Below, piece by piece: positions 17,759-27,408 of a stretch of DNA of 64,000 nt. A program made the position numbers and the translations under genes. The notes beneath the pieces were generated by a model. The model was not told the DNA's origin, made no database searches, and worked only from the letters and a program-made list of their open reading frames with translations. This stretch comes from Thiomicrorhabdus sp. ZW0627 (GTDB taxonomy: Bacteria > Pseudomonadota > Gammaproteobacteria > Thiomicrospirales > Thiomicrospiraceae). The DNA lies in NCBI RefSeq assembly GCF_029767005.1, contig NZ_JARUQR010000001.1, positions 863,028 to 927,027 on the forward strand. The letters run 5' to 3'. Numbering within the stretch: the first letter of the stretch is position 1; every line of letters starts with the position of its first letter.

Positions 17759-19330
17759 ATGGAATTCCGCAATATCAACGACATAGAAAGCGCAACGAAG
17801 CGTGGACGTAGAGAAATGTTTCGTTTGGGTTCTGCGTTACTGTTTATCATTTTAATCATGCTATTCACAGCAAACCAACCCACTGCTTCCGGCTCGATGA
17901 GCATAGAGTTGGTAATCGCTGCCATGATCGGCGGCTATATGGCACTGAATATCGGAGCCAATGACGTCGCCAATAATGTCGGTCCGGCAGTAGGTTCCAA
18001 GGCACTGACTCTAACGGGAGCCATTATCATCGCCGCCATCTTCGAAACCTCCGGAGCCCTGATTGCAGGCGGCGACGTAGTCAGCACCATCAAAAAAGGC
18101 ATTATCGATCCAGCCTTGATTGCGGACAGCGACACCTTCATCTGGCTAATGATCGCCGCTCTTCTTGCAGGTGCCCTATGGCTTAACATTGCAACCGCCA
18201 TTGGCGCCCCAGTCTCAACCACTCATTCCATTGTCGGCGGCGTACTCGGCGCCGGTATCGCTGCGGCAGGTTGGAATATCGCCAACTGGAACCAAATGGG
18301 CGCAATCGCTGCAAGTTGGGTGATTTCTCCATTGATTGGCGGAATCATCGCCGCACTCTTCCTGTTTTGGATCAAACGAAGCATCACCTATAAAGACAAC
18401 ATGATTGAAGCGGCCAAAACCATGCTGCCGATTCTAATTGCGATCATGGCCTGGGCATTTTCCACTTACCTGATCATGAAAGGACTCAAGAAAATCTGGA
18501 AGGTCGATTTTGAATATGCGCTTCTCATCGGTCTCGGTATTGCAATTGCGGTACACATTATCGTCAAACCACTCATTACCCGTCAGGCGACATCACTCGC
18601 CAACGGTAAAAGCAGCGTCAATCAGCTTTTCACCATCCCGCTTATCTTTGCCGCTGCATTATTGAGCTTTGCCCACGGCGCCAACGATGTCGCCAACGCA
18701 GTCGGCCCGCTGGCGGCCATTCATGACGCCATTCAAACTCACGGAATCGCAACCAAGGCAGAAATTCCGTTATGGGTGATGCTGATTGGGGCTATCGGCA
18801 TCAGTCTCGGCCTGATGCTGTTCGGTCCTAAATTGATACGGACGGTTGGTAGTGAAATCACCGAATTAGATCAAATGCGTGCCTATTCCATTGCCATGGC
18901 GGCGGCCATCACCGTCATCATCGCCTCTCAGCTAGGGCTACCTGTCAGCTCCACGCACATCGCCGTAGGCGGCATTTTTGGGGTCGGTTTTCTTCGTGAA
19001 TACCTGAAACGCAGTTATGCGACGACCATTCAGGCAATCCGAGACCATCACCAAGGACAAGACCAGGCTGAAATCGATCGATTCATACAACAGTTCGAAA
19101 AAGCCTCTCTTGTGGAAAAGAAAGAAATGCTTACCCAACTCAAGCAGAAGGAAGCAGATGTTTCCTTATCCAAAAAAGAGCGCAAATCTTTAAATAAGGT
19201 CTATCAGAAAGAATTAGTCAAACGTTCGGCTTTTTTGAAAATTGTTGCGGCATGGCTTATCACCGTTCCCGCATCCGCGTTGATGGCTGCGATGATCTTC
19301 TTTGCCATTAAGGAAATGCTTCAGTTTTAA
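17759..19330 (+). CDS. pit: Inorganic phosphate transporter, PiT family
   Basis: 523 residues. Two copies of the family signature are visible: GANDVANNVGPAVGSKALT (about residues 66-84) and GANDVANAVGPLAAI (about 309-323), each starting one half of the inverted repeat, with VSTTHS and VSSTHI sequences in matching positions. About 10-12 membrane helices. A hydrophilic, lysine/glutamate-rich cytoplasmic loop (about 428-485) precedes the last helix. It takes up phosphate with a cation at low affinity. Divergent from pstS, sharing a 208-base intergenic region; I see no Pho box oriented toward it, consistent with constitutive use. Confidence 0.93.
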   Translation: MEFRNINDIESATKRGRREMFRLGSALLFIILIMLFTANQPTASGSMSIELVIAAMIGGYMALNIGANDVANNVGPAVGSKALTLTGAIIIAAIFETSGALIAGGDVVSTIKKGIIDPALIADSDTFIWLMIAALLAGALWLNIATAIGAPVSTTHSIVGGVLGAGIAAAGWNIANWNQMGAIAASWVISPLIGGIIAALFLFWIKRSITYKDNMIEAAKTMLPILIAIMAWAFSTYLIMKGLKKIWKVDFEYALLIGLGIAIAVHIIVKPLITRQATSLANGKSSVNQLFTIPLIFAAALLSFAHGANDVANAVGPLAAIHDAIQTHGIATKAEIPLWVMLIGAIGISLGLMLFGPKLIRTVGSEITELDQMRAYSIAMAAAITVIIASQLGLPVSSTHIAVGGIFGVGFLREYLKRSYATTIQAIRDHHQGQDQAEIDRFIQQFEKASLVEKKEMLTQLKQKEADVSLSKKERKSLNKVYQKELVKRSAFLKIVAAWLITVPASALMAAMIFFAIKEMLQF

Positions 19331-19375
19331 ATCTGAAACCACGCAGATATAACAAGAGAATGGCAGGTTGTATTG

Positions 19376-19397
19376 GTGCGGTTATTTTAAACCGCAC
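19376..19397. terminator. Hairpin between convergent pit and phoR
   Basis: GTGCGGTT-ATTTTA-AACCGCAC is a perfect 8-bp stem placed between two converging genes. Neither side has a good T run, so termination may be weak or factor-assisted. Confidence 0.4.
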
Positions 19398-19407
19398 ACC
19401 AAACCGA

Positions 19408-20700
19408 TTATTGAATCCGTACCCTATCTATAGGGAAGTCACATCGAAAGGTGGAGCCCTTGCCAATCAAACTGTCTACATGCAGACTAGCGCCGTGTCG
19501 CTCAAGAATATGTTTCACGATCGCCAATCCCAGGCCCGTACCGCCGGTTTCACGCGAACGAGCGGCATCCACCCTGTAAAAACGTTCCGTTAGGCGAGGA
19601 ATATGATCCTTGGAGATTCCGATACCGTTGTCCTCAACCTTATAATGCGCTCCTTCCTCATCGTGGTACCAAGTCACTTTAATCAGCCCACCGTCAGGCG
19701 TATATCTGACTGCATTCGACACCAGATTCATGAATACACTTTTTAACGGTTCCACATAGCCGGTCATACACAAATCTTGTTCAACAGAAAATACGAACTG
19801 GTGCTTCCCTTGACTTAGCTGTTCCGCCTCACGTTCCAATCCAGCTAAAATTTTCGGCACATTGACCAACTCATCGTTAGAGGCGATTGTTTCGGACTCC
19901 ATCTTGGACAGAGTCAACAAGTCATCAATGATCGCTTTCATTCGATCCGACTGTTTCTCCATGGTCTGCAAAGCCGGCAACCAGACATCCTGGTGCGATC
20001 CTGGAGTATCGATCATAGCCTCCAGATATCCTTTCAGTACGGTCAATGGGGTACGCAATTCATGAGAAGCATTAGCGATAAAGTCACGGCGAATTTGCGC
20101 AAGATTATAAAGATCGGTAATGTCTTTTACGATTAACAGCTTGTGACTGTCGAAGTAAGGAATAATTTTAACGCTAAAGGTTCTTTGAATCCCTTGCAAA
20201 GAATGAATAGTAAGCACATTCTGATATTGAGCGTCTTTTAGATATTGAATGAATTCCGGCTGACGAATCAAACCTTCAATTTTACGACCGACATCCTGAC
20301 GGCGTAACTCGAGAATCTTTCTGGAAGAGGCGTTGAACCACTCGATATGGTTCTGCTGGTCGAGAGAGACGATGGCATCCGGAATCAACATGGACGCCGC
20401 TTTGAACTGTTCAGACTTATAGAGCTGCAAATCGGCATGCTTTTCCAAAGCACGTTGCTTGCGAGAGACCAGATAAGTTAATTCACTCCAGTAACCCGAA
20501 GCAGGAGGAAAGCTGGCTTGAGTCCCTTTATCCATCCACTTTTCAAACTTGTGCATACTCCATAATTGGCGTACAACATACAGAAGAAGATAGACCAGAA
20601 GGCTTTCTACCCAAAGACCGGTGATCCAACCGAAAAACAACAAACCCCACAAAGTGGTGATCAGCCACGTCAACTCTCTTGAAACACCGTTAGAGAACAA
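19408..20700 (-). CDS. phoR: Phosphate-regulon sensor histidine kinase PhoR
   Basis: 430 residues: two N-terminal membrane helices (about 9-40), a PAS domain (about 95-200, with PDAIVSLDQQNHIEWFN), the HisKA box FIANASHELRTPL (around residue 210) and an ATPase domain with N box NAVRYTPDGG, G1 VEDNGIGISK, F box RLTERFYRVD and G2 GGTGLGLAIVKHI. It signals low phosphate by phosphorylating PhoB, and is held off by PstSCAB-PhoU. Last gene of the pst operon, two bases after phoB. Confidence 0.95.
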   Translation of the reverse strand: MFSNGVSRELTWLITTLWGLLFFGWITGLWVESLLVYLLLYVVRQLWSMHKFEKWMDKGTQASFPPASGYWSELTYLVSRKQRALEKHADLQLYKSEQFKAASMLIPDAIVSLDQQNHIEWFNASSRKILELRRQDVGRKIEGLIRQPEFIQYLKDAQYQNVLTIHSLQGIQRTFSVKIIPYFDSHKLLIVKDITDLYNLAQIRRDFIANASHELRTPLTVLKGYLEAMIDTPGSHQDVWLPALQTMEKQSDRMKAIIDDLLTLSKMESETIASNDELVNVPKILAGLEREAEQLSQGKHQFVFSVEQDLCMTGYVEPLKSVFMNLVSNAVRYTPDGGLIKVTWYHDEEGAHYKVEDNGIGISKDHIPRLTERFYRVDAARSRETGGTGLGLAIVKHILERHGASLHVDSLIGKGSTFRCDFPIDRVRIQ

Positions 20701-20702
20701 GA

Positions 20703-21401
20703 CTATTCCTCAATAACGGAAAAACGGTATCCTGATCCGCGAATGGTTTGGATGTAGTCTGCAACGAGGACAGGTTCCAACAATTTACGCAATCGACGAA
20801 TATGAACATCCACTGTGCGCTCTTCTACAACGACATTCTCACCCCATACCTGGTCAAGAAGCTGCATTCTAGAATAGACTCTATTCGGATGAGTCATGAA
20901 AAATTGAATCAGCTTAAACTCAGTTGGACCAAGCTTAACTTCTTTCTGGTCAACCGTGAAGCGGTGACTGCTTAAATCAAGCTGCATCTTCCCGGCCTCC
21001 AATCGGTCTTCCTTGGACTGTTCCGGATCCTGGCGGCGCAATAAGGCTTGAATTCGTGCCACCAAAGCACGAGGTGAAAACGGCTTGACAACATAATCGT
21101 CCGCACCCGCTTCAAAACCCTGAACCTGATCGTCTTCTTCGCCCTTGGCGGTCAACATCACAATAGGAATCGCACGGGTCTTTTCATTCTGGCGAATTCT
21201 CTGAGCCAATGAAACACCACTGACGCCGGGAAGCATCCAATCCAACAGAATCAGATCCGGCATGGCTTCTGAAGCAATCTGCCAGCCCTGCTCAGCATTC
21301 GGTGCTTCCAACACCGTATAATCAGCAGAACTCAGGGTAAACTTCAACATATCCCTGATGGCCGCTTCGTCTTCAATAACCAAAATAGTCTGTTTACTCA
21401 T
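20703..21401 (-). CDS. phoB: Phosphate-regulon response regulator PhoB
   Basis: 232 residues. Receiver domain: acidic pocket ED at 11-12, phospho-acceptor Asp in LILLDWMLPG (about 54), and conserved Lys in VVKPFSPRAL (about 105). The winged-helix DNA-binding domain of the OmpR/PhoB type covers about 130-230 (LGPTEFKLIQFF, VDVHIRRLRKLL, IRGSGYRFS). It binds the Pho boxes seen before pstS and pstC. Located inside the operon it would activate, giving positive feedback. Confidence 0.96.
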   Translation of the reverse strand: MSKQTILVIEDEAAIRDMLKFTLSSADYTVLEAPNAEQGWQIASEAMPDLILLDWMLPGVSGVSLAQRIRQNEKTRAIPIVMLTAKGEEDDQVQGFEAGADDYVVKPFSPRALVARIQALLRRQDPEQSKEDRLEAGKMQLDLSSHRFTVDQKEVKLGPTEFKLIQFFMTHPNRVYSRMQLLDQVWGENVVVEERTVDVHIRRLRKLLEPVLVADYIQTIRGSGYRFSVIEE

Positions 21402-21436
21402 CGGGTCTACAACTCACTTGTAAGCGTGATAAAAAC

Positions 21437-22165
21437 TTATTCAATCGAACTCAAAAGTTCTGACAACTTTTCGGTATCCATGTTTCGGACATCCCGCCCG
21501 TCGACCAGGTAAACGATACTTTCCGCAATATTCGCTGCATGATCGGTCACTCGCTCACTCGCTCTTAAGGCGTAAACCATCTCCAACAAATACTCTGGGG
21601 CGATCTCATGGGCATTGAAACCGGCCAACACATCCACCATCGCCGCTTTCAGACTATTATCCATACGTTCTTCATCTTCAACGACGCTAACTACTTCCGA
21701 CAATTCCAAGCGAGCGAAAGCGTTTAGGACCTTCTTCAACATGGTATTGGCACAAGAGGTAATTTCAAGTAATGCGCCGTACCCTGGAAGCTCTGAACAT
21801 ACAACGTCGGAATCGGCCATTTTGATCACCAGCTTGGCTGTCTTGACCACCTCATCTCCCATGCGTTCCAAATCCACCGCAATACGAATTGCGATAATGA
21901 TCAGACGCAGATCGGAAGCCGTCGGCTGCTGACGAGCAAGAACTCGTGCACACAAACGATCAATTTCCATCTCTTCCTTGTTGATGACCTTATCGATCTG
22001 AAGCACTTCCTTGGCAAGACTGACATCGGAATTTTCGACAGCAGTAACCGCGTTTTCAAGCTGGCGCTCAACCAATCCGCCCATTTCTAAAACCTGATTA
22101 AACAAGTCTTCCAAGTTACGGTTCAGCTGTTCTGAAATATGGCTTTTAAATTCTGTTCTTTCCAT
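21437..22165 (-). CDS. phoU: Phosphate signalling protein PhoU
   Basis: 242 residues, all helical, with two copies of the PhoU three-helix repeat; each copy has the metal-binding E/D segments, for example EMEIDRLCARVL and the later ERVTDHAANIAE. PhoU links PstB to PhoR, keeping the kinase silent when phosphate is plentiful. GGAGAGGATAAATC precedes the ATG. Between pstB and phoB in the operon. Confidence 0.95.
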   Translation of the reverse strand: MERTEFKSHISEQLNRNLEDLFNQVLEMGGLVERQLENAVTAVENSDVSLAKEVLQIDKVINKEEMEIDRLCARVLARQQPTASDLRLIIIAIRIAVDLERMGDEVVKTAKLVIKMADSDVVCSELPGYGALLEITSCANTMLKKVLNAFARLELSEVVSVVEDEERMDNSLKAAMVDVLAGFNAHEIAPEYLLEMVYALRASERVTDHAANIAESIVYLVDGRDVRNMDTEKLSELLSSIE

Positions 22166-22211
22166 GATTTATCCTCTCCTCTGACTATCCATATATCCTT
22201 ACGGATAATGC

Positions 22212-23030
22212 TTAACCATAACGTCCGGTAATGTAGTCTTCTGTACGCTTCATTTGCGGATTGGTAAACAAGCTGTCAGTATCCGTATATTCGATCAACT
22301 CGCCCATATACATGAAAGCAGTATAATCGGAAACACGTGCAGCCTGCTGCATATTGTGTGTCACGATCAAAATCGTGAATTCTTTTTTCAGTTCGAAAAT
22401 CAGTTCTTCGATCGCCAAAGTGGAAATCGGATCCAAGGCCGATGTCGGCTCATCCAACAATAAAACTTCCGGCTTGATCGCAATCGCACGCGCAATACAC
22501 AAACGCTGCTGCTGTCCACCGGACATACCTAAAGCGTTCTCGTTAAGTCGATCCTTAACCTCTTCCCACAGGCCAGCCCCTTTCAAAGCCCATTCGACCG
22601 TCTCATCAAGGATGCCTTTATCATTAATGCCTTGAAGGCGTAATCCATAAGCGACATTTTCATAGATTGTTTTAGGGAACGGATTCGGCTTCTGGAACAC
22701 CATACCGACTCGGCGACGCAATGAGGCGACATTCATTTCTTTTGCATAAACATCGTCACCGTGCAAGGTCATCTCGCCGTCGACATTCACGATGTCAATC
22801 AGATCGTTCATACGGTTGAAGCAGCGTAACAACGTCGATTTACCGCAACCGGAAGGTCCGATGAATGCGGTAACACGATGTTCAGGAACAATCATATTGA
22901 TGTCTTTCAATGCCTGCTTGGTACCGTAGTACAAGTTCCAGTTCTTAACTTCCATCGCGACTTTCTCTTCCGCTAGCGAAAGGCTGCGGTGATCACGATC
23001 TAAAGCAACGCTGATGTTTTGTTCACTCAT
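22212..23030 (-). CDS. pstB: Phosphate ABC transporter ATPase PstB
   Basis: 272 residues. Walker [13 protein letters not shown], PstB-type Q loop [22 protein letters not shown], signature [16 protein letters not shown], Walker [14 protein letters not shown] and switch His in [13 protein letters not shown]. An N-terminal extension of about 25 residues precedes the usual start [13 protein letters not shown]. It powers the PstCA channel. Confidence 0.97.
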   Translation of the reverse strand: MSEQNISVALDRDHRSLSLAEEKVAMEVKNWNLYYGTKQALKDINMIVPEHRVTAFIGPSGCGKSTLLRCFNRMNDLIDIVNVDGEMTLHGDDVYAKEMNVASLRRRVGMVFQKPNPFPKTIYENVAYGLRLQGINDKGILDETVEWALKGAGLWEEVKDRLNENALGMSGGQQQRLCIARAIAIKPEVLLLDEPTSALDPISTLAIEELIFELKKEFTILIVTHNMQQAARVSDYTAFMYMGELIEYTDTDSLFTNPQMKRTEDYITGRYG

Positions 23031-23112
23031 GTTTACTTAATCCTTTTAACCCGATTCAACGCCGGACAATCAAGTTATCTTTAAATACTTTACTAAAAAC
23101 GTCTATATGAAA

Positions 23113-24759
23113 TTAATTATCTAGTGACTTATATTTTTCTCGCAACTTGTTACGGATCATGATCGCACCTAAATTCAAGGTAAGGATGATCAGTACTAGA
23201 AGCAATGAAGTCGCATAAACCAAAGGCTGTGAAGCCTCGACATTAGGACTCTGGAAGCCAACGTCATAAATATGGAAACCTAGATGCATGAATTTGCGAT
23301 CCAGATGTACAAACGGTGCCACCATGTCCAGAGGTAATTCAGGAGCTAACTTGACCACACCCACCAACATCAACGGTGCCACCTCACCTGCGGCACGTGC
23401 AATCGCAAGAATAAGACCTGTCATGATCGCCGGAACTGTCATCGGTAAAATAATACGCATAATGGTTTCCGACTTGGTTGCGCCAAGTGCCAGACCACCT
23501 TCACGGAGTGATCGTGGAATACGTGACAAACCTTCCTGGGTTGAAACGATAACAACCGGCAATGTCAGAAGAGCCATGGTCAGCGATGCCCACAGCAAGC
23601 CGGGGCTACCGAATGTCGGGCTTGGCAAGGCATAACTGTAGAACAACTCGTCAATTGACGACCCTATAATGTAAACAAAGAAGCCTAAACCAAAAATACC
23701 GAATACGATCGAAGGTACACCAGCCAGGTTATTGATCGAGATACGCACCATTTTAAGAACAACACCTTCTCTTGCATATTCGCTCATATAGATTGCGGCA
23801 ATCACACCCATCGGAGTCACAAATACAGCCATCAACATAACCATAGTGACAGTACCGATAATAGCCGGGAACACCCCACCTTCGGTATTGGCTTCACGAG
23901 GATCGTCCAACAGGAAGTTCTTCACCGCACTGAAGAAGAAACCGATTCGCTCCCCGAAGTTCAAATTATTAGGTTGCCAGAAATGGACGATTTTCTTAAC
24001 AGGAACCGTCAGACTCTTATTTCCGGCGATCGAAAGTACCACTTCACCCAATGTATCCGCTTGCTGATACAGTGCCTGTGCATTTTTGTGATGCTTGTCG
24101 AAATCCTCTTGATACTCTTTACGTTCGGCATCAAGACGGGCCGCGTCTTTATCGGTAAAGTCGCCACCTGCACGAAGACGCTTCTCTTCCAGACGCAGAC
24201 CTTCGATTTTATAGTTAATGGCACCGATTTCGATCTTCTCGATATATTTGATCTCATCGTGCAGTTCGGTTCCTTTCTCAACCTGTTCTTCAAGCATGGC
24301 CAGCGCTTTTACAGGATCCGTGACCGTTTTGCCGTCTACGGTAATCGACTGGATATGGCCATATACGTTTCCGTACTCATAACGTTCGATAACCACCACA
24401 TCTTTTTCAAGTGTGTCGACACCGCCAACAACATCCGCACTACTTACCCATCTAAAATCGATGCCGTAAACATCGCGGTTACCTGTCTTGATCAGATATT
24501 GAGGAATCTCGGCCTTGCCGTGTGGTGCATTCGGATCTTCGATCTCTTTCATCTTCGAGTCGTGCATTTCACCAACGATGACTTCCTTTTCACCATTTTG
24601 GTGTTTCACTTCGATGTGATAGACATCATGCGGCCAAAAATGAATCAAGCCCTTATAAGAAATCATTGCCAACAGACCGAATACCAATACGACACTGATA
24701 CTGACGGTCGAGGCACTAAACCAAATCCAATGTTCGCCTTTTTTAAACCAATCTCTCAT
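23113..24759 (-). CDS. pstA: Phosphate ABC transporter permease PstA, extended form
   Basis: 548 residues, nearly twice the E. coli length (296). The C-terminal half (about 285-548) is a normal PstA permease with the EAA-type loop LREGGLALGATKSETIMRIILP. Between the first membrane helix (about 15-38) and the core lies a large extracytoplasmic insertion (about 40-270): an N-terminal part with valine-rich strands, then a charged coiled coil (EKIEIGAINYKIEGLRLEEK onward). Such long PstA proteins with a DUF3333-like N-terminus are known in vibrios and relatives; the added domain's role is unclear. Starts 12 bases after pstC. Confidence 0.92.
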   Translation of the reverse strand: MRDWFKKGEHWIWFSASTVSISVVLVFGLLAMISYKGLIHFWPHDVYHIEVKHQNGEKEVIVGEMHDSKMKEIEDPNAPHGKAEIPQYLIKTGNRDVYGIDFRWVSSADVVGGVDTLEKDVVVIERYEYGNVYGHIQSITVDGKTVTDPVKALAMLEEQVEKGTELHDEIKYIEKIEIGAINYKIEGLRLEEKRLRAGGDFTDKDAARLDAERKEYQEDFDKHHKNAQALYQQADTLGEVVLSIAGNKSLTVPVKKIVHFWQPNNLNFGERIGFFFSAVKNFLLDDPREANTEGGVFPAIIGTVTMVMLMAVFVTPMGVIAAIYMSEYAREGVVLKMVRISINNLAGVPSIVFGIFGLGFFVYIIGSSIDELFYSYALPSPTFGSPGLLWASLTMALLTLPVVIVSTQEGLSRIPRSLREGGLALGATKSETIMRIILPMTVPAIMTGLILAIARAAGEVAPLMLVGVVKLAPELPLDMVAPFVHLDRKFMHLGFHIYDVGFQSPNVEASQPLVYATSLLLVLIILTLNLGAIMIRNKLREKYKSLDN

Positions 24760-24771
24760 GCCATAAACTCC

Positions 24772-27048
24772 CTAAAGCGACCCGTACTTACGGCGCATAC
24801 GTTGACGAACAACTTCGGCCAAGGTGTTAAAAATAAACGTGAAAATGAAAAGCACCAAACCGGATAGGAACAGTACACGATAATGCGAGCTGTCTACTGC
24901 TGCTTCAGGCATCTCAACCGCCAGGTTAGCGGATAAGGTACGCATCCCTTCGAACAGGTTGGTTTCCATCAAAGGCGTATTACCGGACGCCATTAAAACA
25001 ATCATGGTTTCACCGACACCGCGGCCAAAACCTAGCATGATTGCTGAGAAAATCCCCGGGCTGGCGGTTGGCAATACCACGCCAACTAAAGTCTGCCAAC
25101 CACTGGCACCCAACGCCAAAGAACCGTTGATCAGATAACTCGGCACGTTGTAGATCGCATCTTCCGTTACCGAGAAGATCGTCGGAATCAAGGCAAAGCC
25201 CATCGCGAAACCGATAACCATGGCGTTACGTTGGTCAAAGTCAATTCCGGCCGTAAAAGTCAACCAATGACGCATATCACCGTCGAAGAAAGCATTTTCA
25301 AGAGGATCACTCAATTGCAGCGATAGCCAACCAAGAACAATGACAACCGGAATCATCAGCACGGCACGCTTACCGACCGGCACCATCAAACGGATGGATT
25401 CCGGCAATTTAGACCAAGTAAGGCCGAAAATCACAATACCCAACGGCACCACAATCAGTAATGAGAAAAAGCCGGGAAGATGGGACTCCATATAAGGAGC
25501 CAACCACAGGCCTGCCAAGAATCCTAGGATTACCGTCGGCAAGGCTTCGATCAATTCAACGGATGGCTTTACCCACTGACGGGTCTTTTTATCCATAAAG
25601 AACGCTGTGAAAATAGCTGCCAAAACTGCGATCGGCACTGCGAACAGCATGGAATACATGGCCGCCTTAATTGTCCCGAACGTCAAAGGCGTCATAGAAA
25701 ACTTCGGTTCGAAATCCACACTTGCGGATGAAGACTGCCAGACATATTCCGGTTCGGAATAACCTTCATACCAGACTTTACCCCATAAGCTTGAAACCGA
25801 AACATCCGGGTGGTGATTTTCAATCTTGTAATGAACCAATTGCCCGTCTGAAGTTTCAACGAACGCTCCGTCTGCGCGATTAGAGATTGTGACAAATCCG
25901 GCCGCGCCTTTATCCGTCACCTGAGTGCTGTTCAGATGGCGTTCAGCCGTTGAATGATATAGATTGAATTGACCGGACGTGTCGGTCGTCGCAAACCCTT
26001 TACGGTTCTTTTCAATTGCAATGGTCTGGATTGGAGAATTTCCAACCTTAAAGCTGCGGATCTCGTGCAAAGCGAATTCATTATTATTGTCTCGCACAGG
26101 GAACCATTGAATGACATTCCCTTTATCGGTTCCGAGCATCAATGAGTAGTCTCCTAACAAGAAACGAACTGTTGTCAGCTTCTCATCGTTGTTCAACATA
26201 TTGACATGCTGGATTAGCGCCGGATTTTCGATATCGCTCAAATTATAGTAATTTGTCACACCGGTTTTAGAGATGACGTACAGGTTACGCATGCTGCCAT
26301 CCAACTCCAGCCAGTCCGCGGTATTTTTCAGTTCAAACGTCCCTACGTAACCTTCTTCCAAAGAAATCGTATCCGTCAACATAGACTCTACTTTTGAATA
26401 CTGTTTGATTACGACTTCATCGGAACCCATTTGTTTATAAGCGAACACCAAGTCAGAATCCGTTTGCTTTGCCGCGATTTTTTCGATTGGTGCTGAAGCA
26501 AGTTCAACCGGCTCTTCACCGAAGGGATAGTCTACTTTAGGAGTGATCGTTCTGACGTCGTTCGGATAACTGACTCCATACCCGTATTTGGCTATTAGTA
26601 CAGTGCCATCGGAAAGTGCAAACGCCAAAACATTATCGATCTCGGAAATGACCGTAAAAGAAGTGATGTGCTGACCATTCAATGGCAGACTGTCTTCGGA
26701 AATCAATTTACCGGTGGCGACATCAAATCCGTATAGCTTACCGGACTTAGTGAAACGTAAGGCCGTTTCCTGATATTCATCTATTCCATAATATAGAGTA
26801 GTTTCATTCTGTGTACCCGGAATAGCATACTGTTCGTGCTTCTCTACTTTTGCAGGAACAAACAGCGGCATAACCACATATAACAAAAAGAACATAATCA
26901 GCAATACGGACAAAATGACACCGATTCCGCCGATACTTATCCCGTATGCCGAAGCAGAATCCTTAGCATTTCTGCGTCTTACACGCTTCTCAAACTCAGG
27001 ACCTTTTAGCGCTTTATCCAACGCTTGCTGTGCATGACTACTCTTCAT
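24772..27048 (-). CDS. pstC: Phosphate ABC transporter permease PstC, extended form
   Basis: 758 residues versus 319 in E. coli. A cytoplasmic N-terminus and one membrane helix (about 33-62) are followed by a roughly 380-residue periplasmic domain and then the six-helix permease core (about 465-758), with the permease loop LINGSLALGASGWQTLVGVVLP. The periplasmic part is built of short repeating strands with GxV/GxLY turns (for example GKLYGFDVATGKLIS and GTDKGNVIQWFPV), which looks like a beta-propeller. First gene of the pstCAB-phoU-phoBR operon, with a Pho box promoter upstream. Confidence 0.92.
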   Translation of the reverse strand: MKSSHAQQALDKALKGPEFEKRVRRRNAKDSASAYGISIGGIGVILSVLLIMFFLLYVVMPLFVPAKVEKHEQYAIPGTQNETTLYYGIDEYQETALRFTKSGKLYGFDVATGKLISEDSLPLNGQHITSFTVISEIDNVLAFALSDGTVLIAKYGYGVSYPNDVRTITPKVDYPFGEEPVELASAPIEKIAAKQTDSDLVFAYKQMGSDEVVIKQYSKVESMLTDTISLEEGYVGTFELKNTADWLELDGSMRNLYVISKTGVTNYYNLSDIENPALIQHVNMLNNDEKLTTVRFLLGDYSLMLGTDKGNVIQWFPVRDNNNEFALHEIRSFKVGNSPIQTIAIEKNRKGFATTDTSGQFNLYHSTAERHLNSTQVTDKGAAGFVTISNRADGAFVETSDGQLVHYKIENHHPDVSVSSLWGKVWYEGYSEPEYVWQSSSASVDFEPKFSMTPLTFGTIKAAMYSMLFAVPIAVLAAIFTAFFMDKKTRQWVKPSVELIEALPTVILGFLAGLWLAPYMESHLPGFFSLLIVVPLGIVIFGLTWSKLPESIRLMVPVGKRAVLMIPVVIVLGWLSLQLSDPLENAFFDGDMRHWLTFTAGIDFDQRNAMVIGFAMGFALIPTIFSVTEDAIYNVPSYLINGSLALGASGWQTLVGVVLPTASPGIFSAIMLGFGRGVGETMIVLMASGNTPLMETNLFEGMRTLSANLAVEMPEAAVDSSHYRVLFLSGLVLFIFTFIFNTLAEVVRQRMRRKYGSL

Positions 27049-27101
27049 TTTTTCAACCTGTAGTAAACCTGTTTGGACTGACTTTTCCTGTTATGGGCGG
27101 T

Positions 27102-27135
27102 ACTATACATGTTTAATGTGACAATTACATTGCAT
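27102..27135 (-). promoter_or_regulatory. Pho box and extended -10 for the pstC operon
   Basis: On the minus strand ATGCAATGTAATTGTCAC (27118-27135) matches the PhoB box at 12 of 18 positions, with a perfect second half TGTCAC. Ten bases beyond its end is TATAGT (27102-27107) preceded by TG, the normal PhoB promoter layout. Start codon of pstC is at 27048. Confidence 0.62.
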
Positions 27136-27206
27136 TTTACCCGTAAAAATGTCATTTTTTTGAACTTTAAAACCTCCACTAATCGGACGCATCAAGCCAC
27201 AAAATA

Positions 27207-27223
27207 TGCACCAAAAAATGTCA
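27207..27223 (+). promoter_or_regulatory. Possible NtrC-binding site upstream of glnA
   Basis: TGCACCAAAAAATGTCA resembles the NtrC dyad TGCAC-N7-GTGCA: the left half is perfect, the right half partial. It lies about 135-150 bases before the sigma-54 promoter, a normal enhancer distance. Confidence 0.4.
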
Positions 27224-27340
27224 TCAGCACCATAAGAGTTCAACTTCCCACCCTTTACCAACAAGGCCCCCACCTTATAGAGCCATGCAAAAATAACGCT
27301 CAATCAATGACTTGTAATATTTCTAAAAAAGATTGGAAAT

Positions 27341-27357
27341 TTGGCACGGTTCAAGCT
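27341..27357 (+). promoter_or_regulatory. Sigma-54 promoter for glnA
   Basis: TTGGCACGGTTCAAGCT keeps the -24 element TGGCAC and the invariant GC of the -12 element at the required 12-base G-to-G distance. Transcription would begin near 27368, about 40 bases before the glnA ATG. Confidence 0.75.
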
Positions 27358-27408
27358 AATATCTCTTACAAACTAATTTTTACAAAACCATGCTAGAAAG
27401 GACATAAA

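Larger units (their letters stand above)
27049..27408. other. Shared pstC/glnA regulatory region
   Basis: 360 bases between divergent genes. The pstC side holds the Pho box; the glnA side holds a putative NtrC site (27207-27223) and a sigma-54 promoter (27341-27357). Nothing coding is convincing here; the small frames in it have no ribosome site or family resemblance. Confidence 0.7.

Noticed and set aside
23974-24867. Plus-strand 297-codon open frame opposite pstA
   Set aside because: It mirrors the pstA coding frame and has no ribosome site or protein-like composition. It is an antisense shadow.
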